DNA of 64,000 nt from positions 97,711 through 161,710 of the forward strand of contig JADKAV010000007.1 in assembly GCA_016719135.1 (NCBI GenBank), given 5' to 3'. Positions 17,834-25,834 of this stretch are shown piece by piece (positions within the stretch are counted from its first letter, which is position 1; each line of letters starts with the position of its first letter). The position numbers were made by a program, and so were the translations under genes. This DNA comes from Micrococcales bacterium (GTDB lineage Bacteria; Actinomycetota; Actinomycetes; S36-B12; UBA10799). The notes below the pieces were generated by a model. It saw nothing but the letters and a program-made list of their open reading frames with translations, was not told where the DNA came from and made no database searches.

Positions 17834-17852
17834 GTTACTCGCCAGTAGTAAC
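17834..17852. promoter_or_regulatory. candidate operator upstream of etfBA
   Basis: GTTACT, 7 nt, AGTAAC is an exact 6+6 inverted repeat 58 nt before the etfB ATG. On the minus strand it directly precedes a TAGGGT that could be the -10 box, so a repressor bound here would block transcription. The form suits a TetR-family regulator of acyl-CoA metabolism; this is inference. Confidence 0.5.
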
Positions 17853-17985
17853 CGTGCCATCGCTGGCCCCACCGTTCGGTCGATGCTCACGTGGACGCCG
17901 CGAGTGAGGGCGCGAACACGGCCGTGATCACCACGCCTCAAACGCACACTCTGGGCTCGGCACGACCGGCCGAGAAGTCCGCCCG

Positions 17986-17991
17986 TAGCCT
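17986..17991 (+). promoter_or_regulatory. -10 box of the methyltransferase-GH57-GT4 operon (leaderless type)
   Basis: TAGCCT, 7 nt, then GTG at 17999. It decides the start of the first gene against longer in-frame alternatives. Confidence 0.5.
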
Positions 17992-17998
17992 GAACGGT

Positions 17999-18709
17999 GT
18001 GACCCCAGGACTGCCGCTGACCGGTGAACGCACCGTGCCGGGGATAGCGCGCGAGCAGTACTGGTTCGCCCGGCACGAAGTGGTCTACCGCTGGCTGGCT
18101 GCGCGGTGCGCCGGCGCCAGCGTGCTCGAGGCCGGTTCTGGTGAGGGGTACGGGGCGCAGATCCTGCATGAGGCCGGCGCGCGGGTCGTCGCCGTCGACT
18201 ACGACGCGGCCGCGATCTCCCACAGTGCCGCCACCTACCCACTGCCCCACGTACGAGCCAATCTGGCCGCGCTGCCGTTCGACCGGATGGATGCCGTGGT
18301 CAGCCTGCAGGTGATCGAACATCTGTGGGATCTGGCGGGATTTCTGCGCGAGGTGCGGCGCATCGCTGACTGGACCTGCCTGAGCACCCCCAACCGATTG
18401 ACGTTCTCACCGGGACTGGCCCGCGGCGCCAAACCGACCAACCCATTCCATGTGGAGGAGTTCGACGCCGATCAACTACGTGCGCTTCTAGACGCGGCAG
18501 GATTCTCCGAGGTGGCCATCCATGGGGTGCATCACGGCCCCCGACTGGCGGACCGGCCGACGCTGCTGGCCGAACAGATCCGGGCGGCGCTGAACGACAC
18601 CTGGTCAGCCGAACTCGAGCAGTACGTCGCAACGGTCACAACAGCCGACTTTCAGCTCTGCGCCGAGGACCTGGACAACAGCCTGGATCTGGTGGTGATC
18701 GCGCGGTGA
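17999..18709 (+). CDS. class I SAM-dependent methyltransferase, MGLP-cluster type (Rv3030-like)
   Basis: This 236-residue enzyme has the SAM-binding LEAGSGEGYGAQIL motif and VVAVDYD, then VIEHLWD, CLSTPNRLTFSPG and TTADF-type C-terminal features. The N-terminal LTGERTVPG...YWFARHEVVY is, from memory, characteristic of M. tuberculosis Rv3030, the methyltransferase next to the methylglucose lipopolysaccharide enzymes. The start GTG 17999 fits the leaderless promoter. Its stop overlaps the GH57 gene in GTGA. A role in sugar O-methylation is inferred from the operon. Confidence 0.87.
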   Translation: MTPGLPLTGERTVPGIAREQYWFARHEVVYRWLAARCAGASVLEAGSGEGYGAQILHEAGARVVAVDYDAAAISHSAATYPLPHVRANLAALPFDRMDAVVSLQVIEHLWDLAGFLREVRRIADWTCLSTPNRLTFSPGLARGAKPTNPFHVEEFDADQLRALLDAAGFSEVAIHGVHHGPRLADRPTLLAEQIRAALNDTWSAELEQYVATVTTADFQLCAEDLDNSLDLVVIAR

Positions 18710-20142
18710 CCGGCCGGTTCGCGCTCGTCTTGCACAGTCATCTGCCATGGGTACGCGGACACGGACGATGGCCGGTGGGTGAGGTGTGGCTGCACGAGGC
18801 GATCGCGACCAGCTACTTGCCCGTGCTGGATGTGCTCGCGCGGCTGGCGGAGAAAGGCCACCGCAACCTGGCGACGGTCGGCATCACGCCGGTGCTCGCA
18901 GCCCAGCTCGACGACCCGGAATGCCTGCAAGCCACCCGCAGCTGGGCTGCCGACTGGTTGTGGCGCACCCAGGAACTGGGCCAGTACGATCGCCCGGCCG
19001 CTGCCCGCGAGGCCCAGCAGGCGAACGCGACGTTGCACGCTCTGCAGACCACGCACCGGGCCGGGCTGTCCACGGCCTGGCGACGCCTGGCCGACGCCGG
19101 AGTCGTGGAGCTGCTCGGCGGGCCGGCCGCACACCCCTTCCAGCCATTGCTCGACGACCGCACCGCCGCGTTCAGCCTGCTCACGGGCATGGACGACCAC
19201 CTGGCCCGTTTCGGCAGCCGGCCAACCGGGATCTGGGCCCCGGAGTGCGGCTACCGGCCGGGCCTGGAAAAGATCTACGCCGAACAGGGGATCACGCATT
19301 TCCTGATGGACGGGCCGACGATGTTGCACGTCGGCAACCCGACGCACAGCGCCTGGACCGTGGGGGACACCGACGTGATGGCGTTCGGGCGTGACCTTGA
19401 CGTCACCTACCGCGTCTGGTCACCGCGCAAGGGATACCCGGGGCACCACGAGTACCGCGATTTCCACGTCATGGACGACCTGGGATTCCGCACCAGGCGT
19501 GTCACGTCGACGGCTGTGCACGGCAACGACAAAGCTGATTACGATCCCGCCGCCGCGGCCCATGCGGTGACCCGGGACGCCCACGATTTCGTCGACGTGG
19601 TGCGCGCCCGACTTCTGCATCTGTCCCATGAGCGACCCAATCCCCTGGTGGTCGCCGCTTACGACACCGAGCTGTTCGGGCACTGGTGGCATGAGGGTCC
19701 CGCCTGGCTCGAGCAGGTGCTCACGCTGCTGCCCCAAGCCGGGGTCGAGGTCACCACCCTGTCCGGTGCGCACGGCTGCGTGGCGGGGCGCATCGACCCC
19801 GAACCGGGCTCGTGGGGCAGCGGCAAGGACTTTCGTGTGTGGAGCGGCCCACAGGTCGCAGACATGGTCGACGACAACGAAGACCTCATGCGGCGGTGGC
19901 GCAAACTCGCCGACCCGCAGGTCCGCGATCCCCGTCAGGACGAGTTGGCGACCCAGGCCCTGCTGGCCCTCTCCAGCGACTGGGCGTTCATGGTCAGCAA
20001 GGACAGTGCCGCGCAATATGCCCGCCTGCGGCACGCTGAACACCACCGCCAGTTCGCGAGCATCGCCGCCGCGATCGAAACCGGTCGCCCGGTGACATGC
20101 GGGGAACGACCGTTCCCACATCTGGACGCGCGGCTCTTCTGA
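18706..20142 (+). CDS. GH57 alpha-glucan branching enzyme (Rv3031-like)
   Basis: This 478-residue protein is a GH57 (beta/alpha)7-barrel enzyme with the DUF1957 C-terminal domain of branching enzymes. The first motif is LHSHLPW (His10, His12), the nucleophile is Glu180 in GIWAPECGY, and the acid is Asp320 in AAYDTELFGHWWHEG. In mycobacteria the homologue branches the glucan backbone of MGLP in the cytoplasm. The start is GTG within the stop of the methyltransferase, and the end overlaps the GT4 gene as TGATG, so the three genes are translationally coupled. Confidence 0.92.
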   Translation: MTGRFALVLHSHLPWVRGHGRWPVGEVWLHEAIATSYLPVLDVLARLAEKGHRNLATVGITPVLAAQLDDPECLQATRSWAADWLWRTQELGQYDRPAAAREAQQANATLHALQTTHRAGLSTAWRRLADAGVVELLGGPAAHPFQPLLDDRTAAFSLLTGMDDHLARFGSRPTGIWAPECGYRPGLEKIYAEQGITHFLMDGPTMLHVGNPTHSAWTVGDTDVMAFGRDLDVTYRVWSPRKGYPGHHEYRDFHVMDDLGFRTRRVTSTAVHGNDKADYDPAAAAHAVTRDAHDFVDVVRARLLHLSHERPNPLVVAAYDTELFGHWWHEGPAWLEQVLTLLPQAGVEVTTLSGAHGCVAGRIDPEPGSWGSGKDFRVWSGPQVADMVDDNEDLMRRWRKLADPQVRDPRQDELATQALLALSSDWAFMVSKDSAAQYARLRHAEHHRQFASIAAAIETGRPVTCGERPFPHLDARLF

Positions 20143-21341
20143 TGCACGTCCTGCACCTGACGTGGGAGTATCCGCCGGTCGTCTACGGCGGCCTCGGCCG
20201 GCATGTGCACGCACTGTCGCGCGCACAGGCAGCCGCCGGCCACGAAGTCACGGTAGTGACCCAACAACCTGAGGACGCCGCTGCCGAAGAGACGATCGAC
20301 GGAGTCCGGATCGTGCGGGTATCTCCGGTCGGACCTTTCCCGTATCACCTTCCGTCACTGCTGAGCTGGGTGGGATTCCTGGATGACGCCATCGGACGTG
20401 CCGGCATGCAGCAGGATCGCGTGGAGGTCGTGCACGTCCACGACTGGGTCACCGGCAGGGCAGGCACGGCCACGGCTGAAGCTCTGGAGGTGCCCTTGGT
20501 CGCCACTGTGCATGCCACGGAGGCGGGCAGGCACCGCGGCTGGTTGCCCGACGACGTGTCCCGCGGGGTCCACTTGATCGAACGTTGGCTGGTCGATGAG
20601 GCCGATTCCCTCATCGTCTGTTCGCAGTCGATGGCCACCGAGGTCCAGCACGCGCACTCTGCAGATCCCGCCCGGATCACCGTCATCCCCAACGGCATCG
20701 ACGCGTCGGTCTACTCACCGCACGACAACGTTGCGCCGGATCTGCTCGAGGGTTCACCACGCATCAGTTTCGTGGGTCGCATCGAGTGGGAGAAGGGGGT
20801 CTTCACCGCCGTCGAGGCGATGCCCGCCGTGCTCGCGCGGTACCCGCGAGCCCGCCTGCGCATCGTGGGGACCGGCGGCCAGTCGGCGGCTGTGGCCGAC
20901 CTGGTCGCACGATCAGGGCTCACGACCCAGGTGCAGTTGCTCGGCCACGTGGACGAACCGACCCTGCGCGCGGTCTACACAAGTTCTGATCTGGTCATCG
21001 CACCGAGCTCCTACGAACCCTTCGGCATCGTGGCCCTGGAGGCTGCCGCGATGGGAGTACCGCTGGTCGTCGGGGACACCGGTGGGCTGGCGGAGTTCGT
21101 CACCGACCAGCGCGGTCGCCGGTGTCGGCCGAACGACGCCGCCGATCTCGCCGCGCAGATCGTGACCACCTTCGACGAGCCCGAGCAAACAGCACGTCGC
21201 CGCGCGAACGCCAGCCTCGCACTGAGTCAGTACACCTGGGACGAGGTGGCTCGCCGCACGGCGGAGGTGTACGACAAGGCGCGACGGCGCCAGCGTCCGG
21301 CCCGGGTCACCAGAGCGCCGGCAAACCCGATCTGGGAGTGA
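20142..21341 (+). CDS. GT4 alpha-1,4-glucosyltransferase (Rv3032-like)
   Basis: This 399-residue retaining GT-B glycosyltransferase begins MHVLHLTWEYPPVVYGGLGRH, the glucan-synthase-like acceptor loop, and has RISFVGRIEWEKG and the GT4 EX7E motif in YEPFGIVALEAAAMG. In mycobacteria Rv3032 elongates MGLP and contributes to glycogen. The ATG at 20142 is set by a TGATG overlap with the GH57 stop; the longer in-frame start lies inside the GH57 gene. No glgA or glgC is in the window, so this may be the only elongating enzyme here. Confidence 0.92.
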   Translation: MHVLHLTWEYPPVVYGGLGRHVHALSRAQAAAGHEVTVVTQQPEDAAAEETIDGVRIVRVSPVGPFPYHLPSLLSWVGFLDDAIGRAGMQQDRVEVVHVHDWVTGRAGTATAEALEVPLVATVHATEAGRHRGWLPDDVSRGVHLIERWLVDEADSLIVCSQSMATEVQHAHSADPARITVIPNGIDASVYSPHDNVAPDLLEGSPRISFVGRIEWEKGVFTAVEAMPAVLARYPRARLRIVGTGGQSAAVADLVARSGLTTQVQLLGHVDEPTLRAVYTSSDLVIAPSSYEPFGIVALEAAAMGVPLVVGDTGGLAEFVTDQRGRRCRPNDAADLAAQIVTTFDEPEQTARRRANASLALSQYTWDEVARRTAEVYDKARRRQRPARVTRAPANPIWE

Positions 21342-21364
21342 AGAAGGCCGACTTGGCGCGCGGA

Positions 21365-21411
21365 TGACTCAGATTGTCGTCGGGCATGGGCACGACGACC
21401 CGCACGAGTCA
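21365..21411. terminator. two-step hairpin between convergent genes
   Basis: An outer TGACTC/GAGTCA encloses an inner exact GTCGTCG/CGACGAC stem. It lies between the GT4 stop and the end of a minus-strand membrane protein gene and can terminate both. Confidence 0.6.
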
Positions 21412-21429
21412 CTCGGAAGGCAGCCGGCA

Positions 21430-21714
21430 TCACGCCGTGCGGTAGGACTGAGCCCTGGCCGAACTTGCGTAGGAGCCCATGTCGATGAAGAAGGCAAGCA
21501 CCACGAAGAACCACGTGAACCCGGTGACCTCGCCGATCCACCAGTAGAACAGCACGTAGGTCAACGTGGTGTACGGCAGCAGAAGCAGCCCGATCAACGG
21601 CACGATCCAATCACCGTTGAATGCGCGCTCCACGGCGTCGCCGAACAGCCAGATCAGTGCCAAGGCAATTCGCGGGAAGAACGCCCCCAGCGCCACAACG
21701 AAACAACCGCACAT
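21430..21714 (-). CDS. small membrane protein, unknown function
   Basis: This 94-residue protein has three hydrophobic segments (roughly residues 3-24, 35-58 and 62-82) and a short polar tail. A GGAGG lies 4 nt before the ATG. I do not recognise a named family. It follows the ATP-grasp gene by 12 nt on the same strand, so it is probably co-transcribed with it. Confidence 0.75.
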   Translation of the reverse strand: MCGCFVVALGAFFPRIALALIWLFGDAVERAFNGDWIVPLIGLLLLPYTTLTYVLFYWWIGEVTGFTWFFVVLAFFIDMGSYASSARAQSYRTA

Positions 21715-21726
21715 GATTCCTCCGAC

Positions 21727-23196
21727 CTATCGGGACCGCATCCGGCCCATCATGTCAACAATCGACTCATAATCCGCGATCGCGTCGTCGAGAGTGTCGG
21801 CGATGCAGGTCACCCCGACCTTGCCGTACTCGGACAGGGCACCAAGCATGTGGAACACGCAGCCGCGCTCGGTGACCGGGTCGAACATGAGGCGACTGCT
21901 GACGGCTGCATCGAGCAGGTCGGAGACCGACATTCCCCGGTAGTCGTCGGAGTGCAGGTTGTCGGTGGCGTAGTAGCACTTCGGCGATCCCTGCCCGGAC
22001 ACGAACGTCCCGGTCGCCGCGTCGTAGTGCCCTTCGGTGATGACTGCCATCGACAGCATCGGGTGGGTGGTGCCGCCTTTGCGCAGGTTGATCTCGATGG
22101 CGGACAGTCGCTGCCCCGCCTCCACGAAATCGACCGCGAACCGCCCGCGCGCACCCTTGGCCTGCAGCACCTCACCGACCTTGAGCGTCTCCTCCTGCAC
22201 CCGCAGGCGATACCGCGGGTCGGCGGGGAAGGTCGAGCCCTCGAAGACCTGGCCGTCGGATCCACCGAGCACCTGGTCGTGCGTCGACAGCGGCCGCAAA
22301 GTGCCCAGCGGCCCGATGTATCCCTGCCCTGACGGTGAGGCGCTCACCGCGTCCACGAACTCCTCGACGATCCCGCCCATGACCTCGAAGCGCTCGGCAA
22401 ACGATTCGTACGTCTCGGCAGGCGCCTGCATCTTCAGATGCCGGGGCAGCGCCTCCCGGATGGCCTGCTCATCCTCGCCGTGTTCATAGCGGTACAGCGC
22501 GTTGCCTTCGCCCGAGAAACCCTCCTCGAGTTTCACCACGCCTGTGTGCAGAGCCGGATGCTCGCGTTTCAGGTCCGCCAGCGCACGCACCACATCCTGC
22601 ATGTCACGCAGATCTTCGTACCCGGCGGGCAGGTCGATCCCGGCCTCGCGAAAGATCCCGCGGCTACCGGATTTGGACCCCAGATGGTCGAGGTCCGGCG
22701 GATTGCCGATCAATGGCAGGCCGAGTTCGACCGCGAGTTTGCGCTCCAGGCCGGTGGTGTTCATGCACACCAACGCCGCGATCTGGGAGTGCGACAGTGC
22801 CTGTTTGATCTCGGCGAGGCGGGCAGGGCGCTCCAGTAGCTTTTCGGTCAGCGGCCGCCGGGACAGATCGTCACAGCTGATCATGGTCAGCCGGGACCGC
22901 GCGTGCGACGAGGGGACGCCGGGGATGAGGCCCAGGTAGTAGTCCACGGTCACGTCGGCGATGGGCGCGCTGGAGCAGAAGATGACGTGCATGGCCGGGT
23001 TGTGCAACTGCAGGAGCATGGCCAGCAGGCGTTCCTCGTAGTGTTCGACCCCCAGGACGTTCTTGAGCAGTTCCTGGTCGAAGGACATGCTGGGCACGAT
23101 CACCAGGCACTGCGGGGCTTCGGGGTCGGACAAGAACGTATGGACCATGTCCGGCAACGCCGATTCCAAGGCCTCGAAATCGCTGTGCCCGTTCAT
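21727..23196 (-). CDS. ATP-grasp protein, PGM1-related peptide/carboxylate-amine ligase
   Basis: This 489-residue protein has an ATP-grasp core in its second half: KSGSRGIFREAGID, the lid strand TGVVKLEEGFSGEGNALYRY and the metal-binding EINLRKGGTTHP. The order resembles the PGM1-type ligases that join peptides in pheganomycin-like pathways; the N-terminal half looks like a substrate domain. The substrate is unknown. The ATG at 23196 has TACCCT 6 nt upstream, a leaderless start, so it is separately transcribed from the acyltransferase 118 nt upstream on the same strand. Confidence 0.8.
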   Translation of the reverse strand: MNGHSDFEALESALPDMVHTFLSDPEAPQCLVIVPSMSFDQELLKNVLGVEHYEERLLAMLLQLHNPAMHVIFCSSAPIADVTVDYYLGLIPGVPSSHARSRLTMISCDDLSRRPLTEKLLERPARLAEIKQALSHSQIAALVCMNTTGLERKLAVELGLPLIGNPPDLDHLGSKSGSRGIFREAGIDLPAGYEDLRDMQDVVRALADLKREHPALHTGVVKLEEGFSGEGNALYRYEHGEDEQAIREALPRHLKMQAPAETYESFAERFEVMGGIVEEFVDAVSASPSGQGYIGPLGTLRPLSTHDQVLGGSDGQVFEGSTFPADPRYRLRVQEETLKVGEVLQAKGARGRFAVDFVEAGQRLSAIEINLRKGGTTHPMLSMAVITEGHYDAATGTFVSGQGSPKCYYATDNLHSDDYRGMSVSDLLDAAVSSRLMFDPVTERGCVFHMLGALSEYGKVGVTCIADTLDDAIADYESIVDMMGRMRSR

Positions 23197-23202
23197 TGGA
23201 TC

Positions 23203-23208
23203 AGGGTA
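23203..23208 (-). promoter_or_regulatory. -10 box of the ATP-grasp gene (leaderless type)
   Basis: On the minus strand TACCCT, 6 nt, then ATG at 23196. It rules out the much longer in-frame extension. Confidence 0.5.
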
Positions 23209-23314
23209 GCCGCAACCTGCGGTCCGCCGGTACGACCAACCGCGGTTCGTGTCCAACCAACCACCGGCTCCAGGCAGAACAGACTGGATCGCGAGTCGCC
23301 TATGGGGCAGCAGG

Positions 23315-24016
23315 TCACTGACCCGTGGTGTGTTCCTGAGCCGCGACCCGCGTCTTGCGAGCGATGTCCTCCAGCGCCGCACGTCTGGCGGCGGCTGCGT
23401 CGTACTGCTCCTGCCGGTCCTTGAGAACTCGAGCGGGAACACCCCCTACGACGGACTTGGGGGGGATCGTGCCCCGTACGACCGAGTTGGCCGCCAGTAC
23501 GCAGCCCGGCCCCACGAAGGTGCCGCGGGTGACGGTGACCTTGGCGCCCAGCCAGCAGTCCGGGCCGATCCGCACCGGACTCTTGACGATCCCCTGGTCC
23601 TTGATGGGCCGGTTGACGTCCTCGAAGACATGATCGCAGTCACAGACGTAGATCCAGTCGGCGAAGATGCAGCTACCCCCGATCTCGATGTCCAGGTATG
23701 TATTGATCGTGTTGTCTCGGCCGAACACCGTCTTGTCGCCGATTCGCAGGGTTCCCTCGTGCACCCGTAGCCGATTCTCCTCCCCCACGTGCACCCACCG
23801 CCCGAGGATCAACTGGCCGTACCCCTTGCGGGCATACAGTTCGCAATGCCGACCGATGAAGACGAACCCCTCGGTGATGATGTGCCGATGGCGCACCTTC
23901 AGCCACAGGAACCGCCAGTACCGCACCAGATACCACCAACTCCAGGCCCGGTTGCGGACGATCCACTTCACCGATGCCCAGGTGAGGAAACGCGCGTTGC
24001 GCGGGTCGCGACTCAC
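23315..24016 (-). CDS. left-handed beta-helix (hexapeptide) acyltransferase
   Basis: This 233-residue protein has hexapeptide-repeat turns from about residue 75 on (IGDKTVFGRDN, IGGSCIFADW, VRIGPDCWLGAKVTV, VGPGCVLAANSVV) and ends with the VVGGVPARVLKDR motif of the maltose/galactoside acetyltransferase type. The donor is probably an acyl-CoA. The N-terminal Trp/Arg-rich segment may be membrane-associated. The GTG at 24016 overlaps the methyltransferase stop in GTGA. M. tuberculosis Rv3034c is, from memory, the positional counterpart. Confidence 0.85.
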   Translation of the reverse strand: MSRDPRNARFLTWASVKWIVRNRAWSWWYLVRYWRFLWLKVRHRHIITEGFVFIGRHCELYARKGYGQLILGRWVHVGEENRLRVHEGTLRIGDKTVFGRDNTINTYLDIEIGGSCIFADWIYVCDCDHVFEDVNRPIKDQGIVKSPVRIGPDCWLGAKVTVTRGTFVGPGCVLAANSVVRGTIPPKSVVGGVPARVLKDRQEQYDAAAARRAALEDIARKTRVAAQEHTTGQ

Positions 24017-24948
24017 GCCTTGGTTCCGGTCACACTCACGTTGTAGAAGTACTGCGCGGGGACGATCCTGCTCATGACCTTCGCATCGAGGGCGGACAGC
24101 CCCAGCCAGGTGCCGTACGCGAAGTACGCCCATTTGAAGCCCAGGGAACCGGGTTTTACCGCTGCTTCGATCGTGCGCACCGGCCATCCGAACCAGGAGG
24201 CGGTGAACTCCTCGGTGACCGTGTGGACGTCTACCGCCCCGGCGCGCAGGCACAGCCGACGCAGTTCGTCCGGGTCGAAGGTGTGGACGTCCACCACGGC
24301 CTCCAGCAGGGCGGCCCGCGACGACTCATCCAGCTCGGTGTCCGTCTTGGCGTACTTGCCGCGCAGTCCCGGCAGATGCGTCACCCGCTTGGCCACGTTC
24401 CACGTCAAGTGGGACAGTTTGCGGGCCACGAAGTCACCCTTCGCGGTCGGCTCACCGGCGAACACGAATCGGCCACCGGGTTTGAGGACCCGCAGAATCT
24501 CGCGCATGGCTTGATCCAGGTCGGGGATGTGGTGCAGCACCGCATGGCCGACGACCAGATCGAAGGTGTCATCGGGGTAGGGCAATGTCTCCGCGTCGGC
24601 CACTCGGCCCTCGAGCTCGAAGCCCAGGTGCTCGGCGTTGCGCTTGGCCACCTCGACCATGCCCGGGGACAGGTCGGTCACATGCCCGTCATCGAGCACC
24701 CCCGCGAGCTTCAGATTGAGCAGGAAGAAGCCGGTCCCACAGCCCAGTTCCAGCGCGCTGCCATAGGGCCAATCGGCCTCCCCGGCGACGTTCACGAACC
24801 GGTCCCGGGCGTAGGTGATGCACCGCTCGTCGAAGGAGATCGACCACTTGTCGTCGTAGCTGTCCGCCTCCCAGTCGTGGTACAGGAGGTTGGCCAGCTT
24901 CGGGTCGTCCCAGGCCTGCTGCATCTGTTCGACGGTGGGTGGGGTCAT
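24013..24948 (-). CDS. class I SAM-dependent methyltransferase
   Basis: This 311-residue protein has the SAM motif ALELGCGTGFFLLNL (residues about 65-79), VTDLSPGMVEVAKR, then DLVVGHAVLHHIPD and LKPGGRFVFAGEP, a standard Methyltransf_11/25 fold. A C-terminal extension of about 100 residues is specific to a mycobacterial-type subfamily (Rv3038c in position). The substrate is unknown. It follows the enoyl-CoA hydratase by 4 nt and overlaps the acyltransferase. Confidence 0.88.
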   Translation of the reverse strand: MTPPTVEQMQQAWDDPKLANLLYHDWEADSYDDKWSISFDERCITYARDRFVNVAGEADWPYGSALELGCGTGFFLLNLKLAGVLDDGHVTDLSPGMVEVAKRNAEHLGFELEGRVADAETLPYPDDTFDLVVGHAVLHHIPDLDQAMREILRVLKPGGRFVFAGEPTAKGDFVARKLSHLTWNVAKRVTHLPGLRGKYAKTDTELDESSRAALLEAVVDVHTFDPDELRRLCLRAGAVDVHTVTEEFTASWFGWPVRTIEAAVKPGSLGFKWAYFAYGTWLGLSALDAKVMSRIVPAQYFYNVSVTGTKA

Positions 24949-24952
24949 AGGG

Positions 24953-25753
24953 TCATCGTCCTTCGAATTTCGCCTGGCCGGGACCGGATTCCAGGAAGGT
25001 GTTCATTCCGATCGTGCGGTCCTGCGTGGCGAACAGGCCCGCGAAGTGCTGCCGTTCGATCTCCAAGCCGGACCGCAGGTCCACTTCCAGCCCACGATCC
25101 ACCGCGGCCTTCGCCGCACGCAGGGCCAGTGCTGGCCCACCCACGAAGGAGCGCGCCCATGCCACCGCCTCATCATGAACGTCGTCTGGAGCCACGATCC
25201 GGTCGACCAAGCCGATCCGCAGTGCCTCCTCGGCGCGCACGTGGCGGCCACTGAAGATCATCTCCTTGGCCCGGGCCGGCCCGATCAACCGCGGCAGTCG
25301 CTGGGTGCCGCCAGCACCGGGGATGATTCCCAGTTGGATCTCGGGAAGACCGAGTTTCGCATTGTCCGCACACACCCGGAAGTCGGTGCACAGCGCGAGC
25401 TCCAAGCCACCCCCGAGCGCGTATCCGGTGATGGCCGCGATCGTGGGTTTGCCCAACTCCGTCACTGCGACGAACGAGGCCTGCAGACCGGTCGAGCGCT
25501 CCACCATGGTGCGGTGGTCCCATGCGGCCATCTCCTTGACGTCGGCGCCGGCCGCGAAGACCTTGGGCCCGCCATAGATCACCACCGCGTGGACATCGCG
25601 GCGCTGATCGGCCTCCCGCGCGGCCCGCGCGAACTGCTCCTGCACCTCGATCGACAAGGCATTCATCGGGGGGCGTTGCAGCGTGATGACACCCACCCCG
25701 TCGCTCACCTCGAGTGACACGTACCGGGCAGGTTCATCGGGTGTTTGCACCAC
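24953..25753 (-). CDS. enoyl-CoA hydratase/isomerase family protein (EchA17-like)
   Basis: This 266-residue crotonase-fold enzyme has the oxyanion-hole FAAGADVKEM and ALGGGLELAL, with both catalytic glutamates, Glu118 and Glu138 (LPEIQLG), 20 residues apart as in classical hydratases. It probably hydrates 2-trans-enoyl-CoA in beta-oxidation. The start is GTG at 25753 with AAAGGAGG just upstream. In M. tuberculosis echA17 (Rv3039c) has the same neighbours. Confidence 0.9.
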   Translation of the reverse strand: MVQTPDEPARYVSLEVSDGVGVITLQRPPMNALSIEVQEQFARAAREADQRRDVHAVVIYGGPKVFAAGADVKEMAAWDHRTMVERSTGLQASFVAVTELGKPTIAAITGYALGGGLELALCTDFRVCADNAKLGLPEIQLGIIPGAGGTQRLPRLIGPARAKEMIFSGRHVRAEEALRIGLVDRIVAPDDVHDEAVAWARSFVGGPALALRAAKAAVDRGLEVDLRSGLEIERQHFAGLFATQDRTIGMNTFLESGPGQAKFEGR

Positions 25754-25834
25754 GTCGTCCTCCTTTGAGTTCCAATGGGAGGCTAACCTCCACTAGGGAC
25801 CCTGCGGTCGACGGGTTCTCGCGATAGGAGGACT

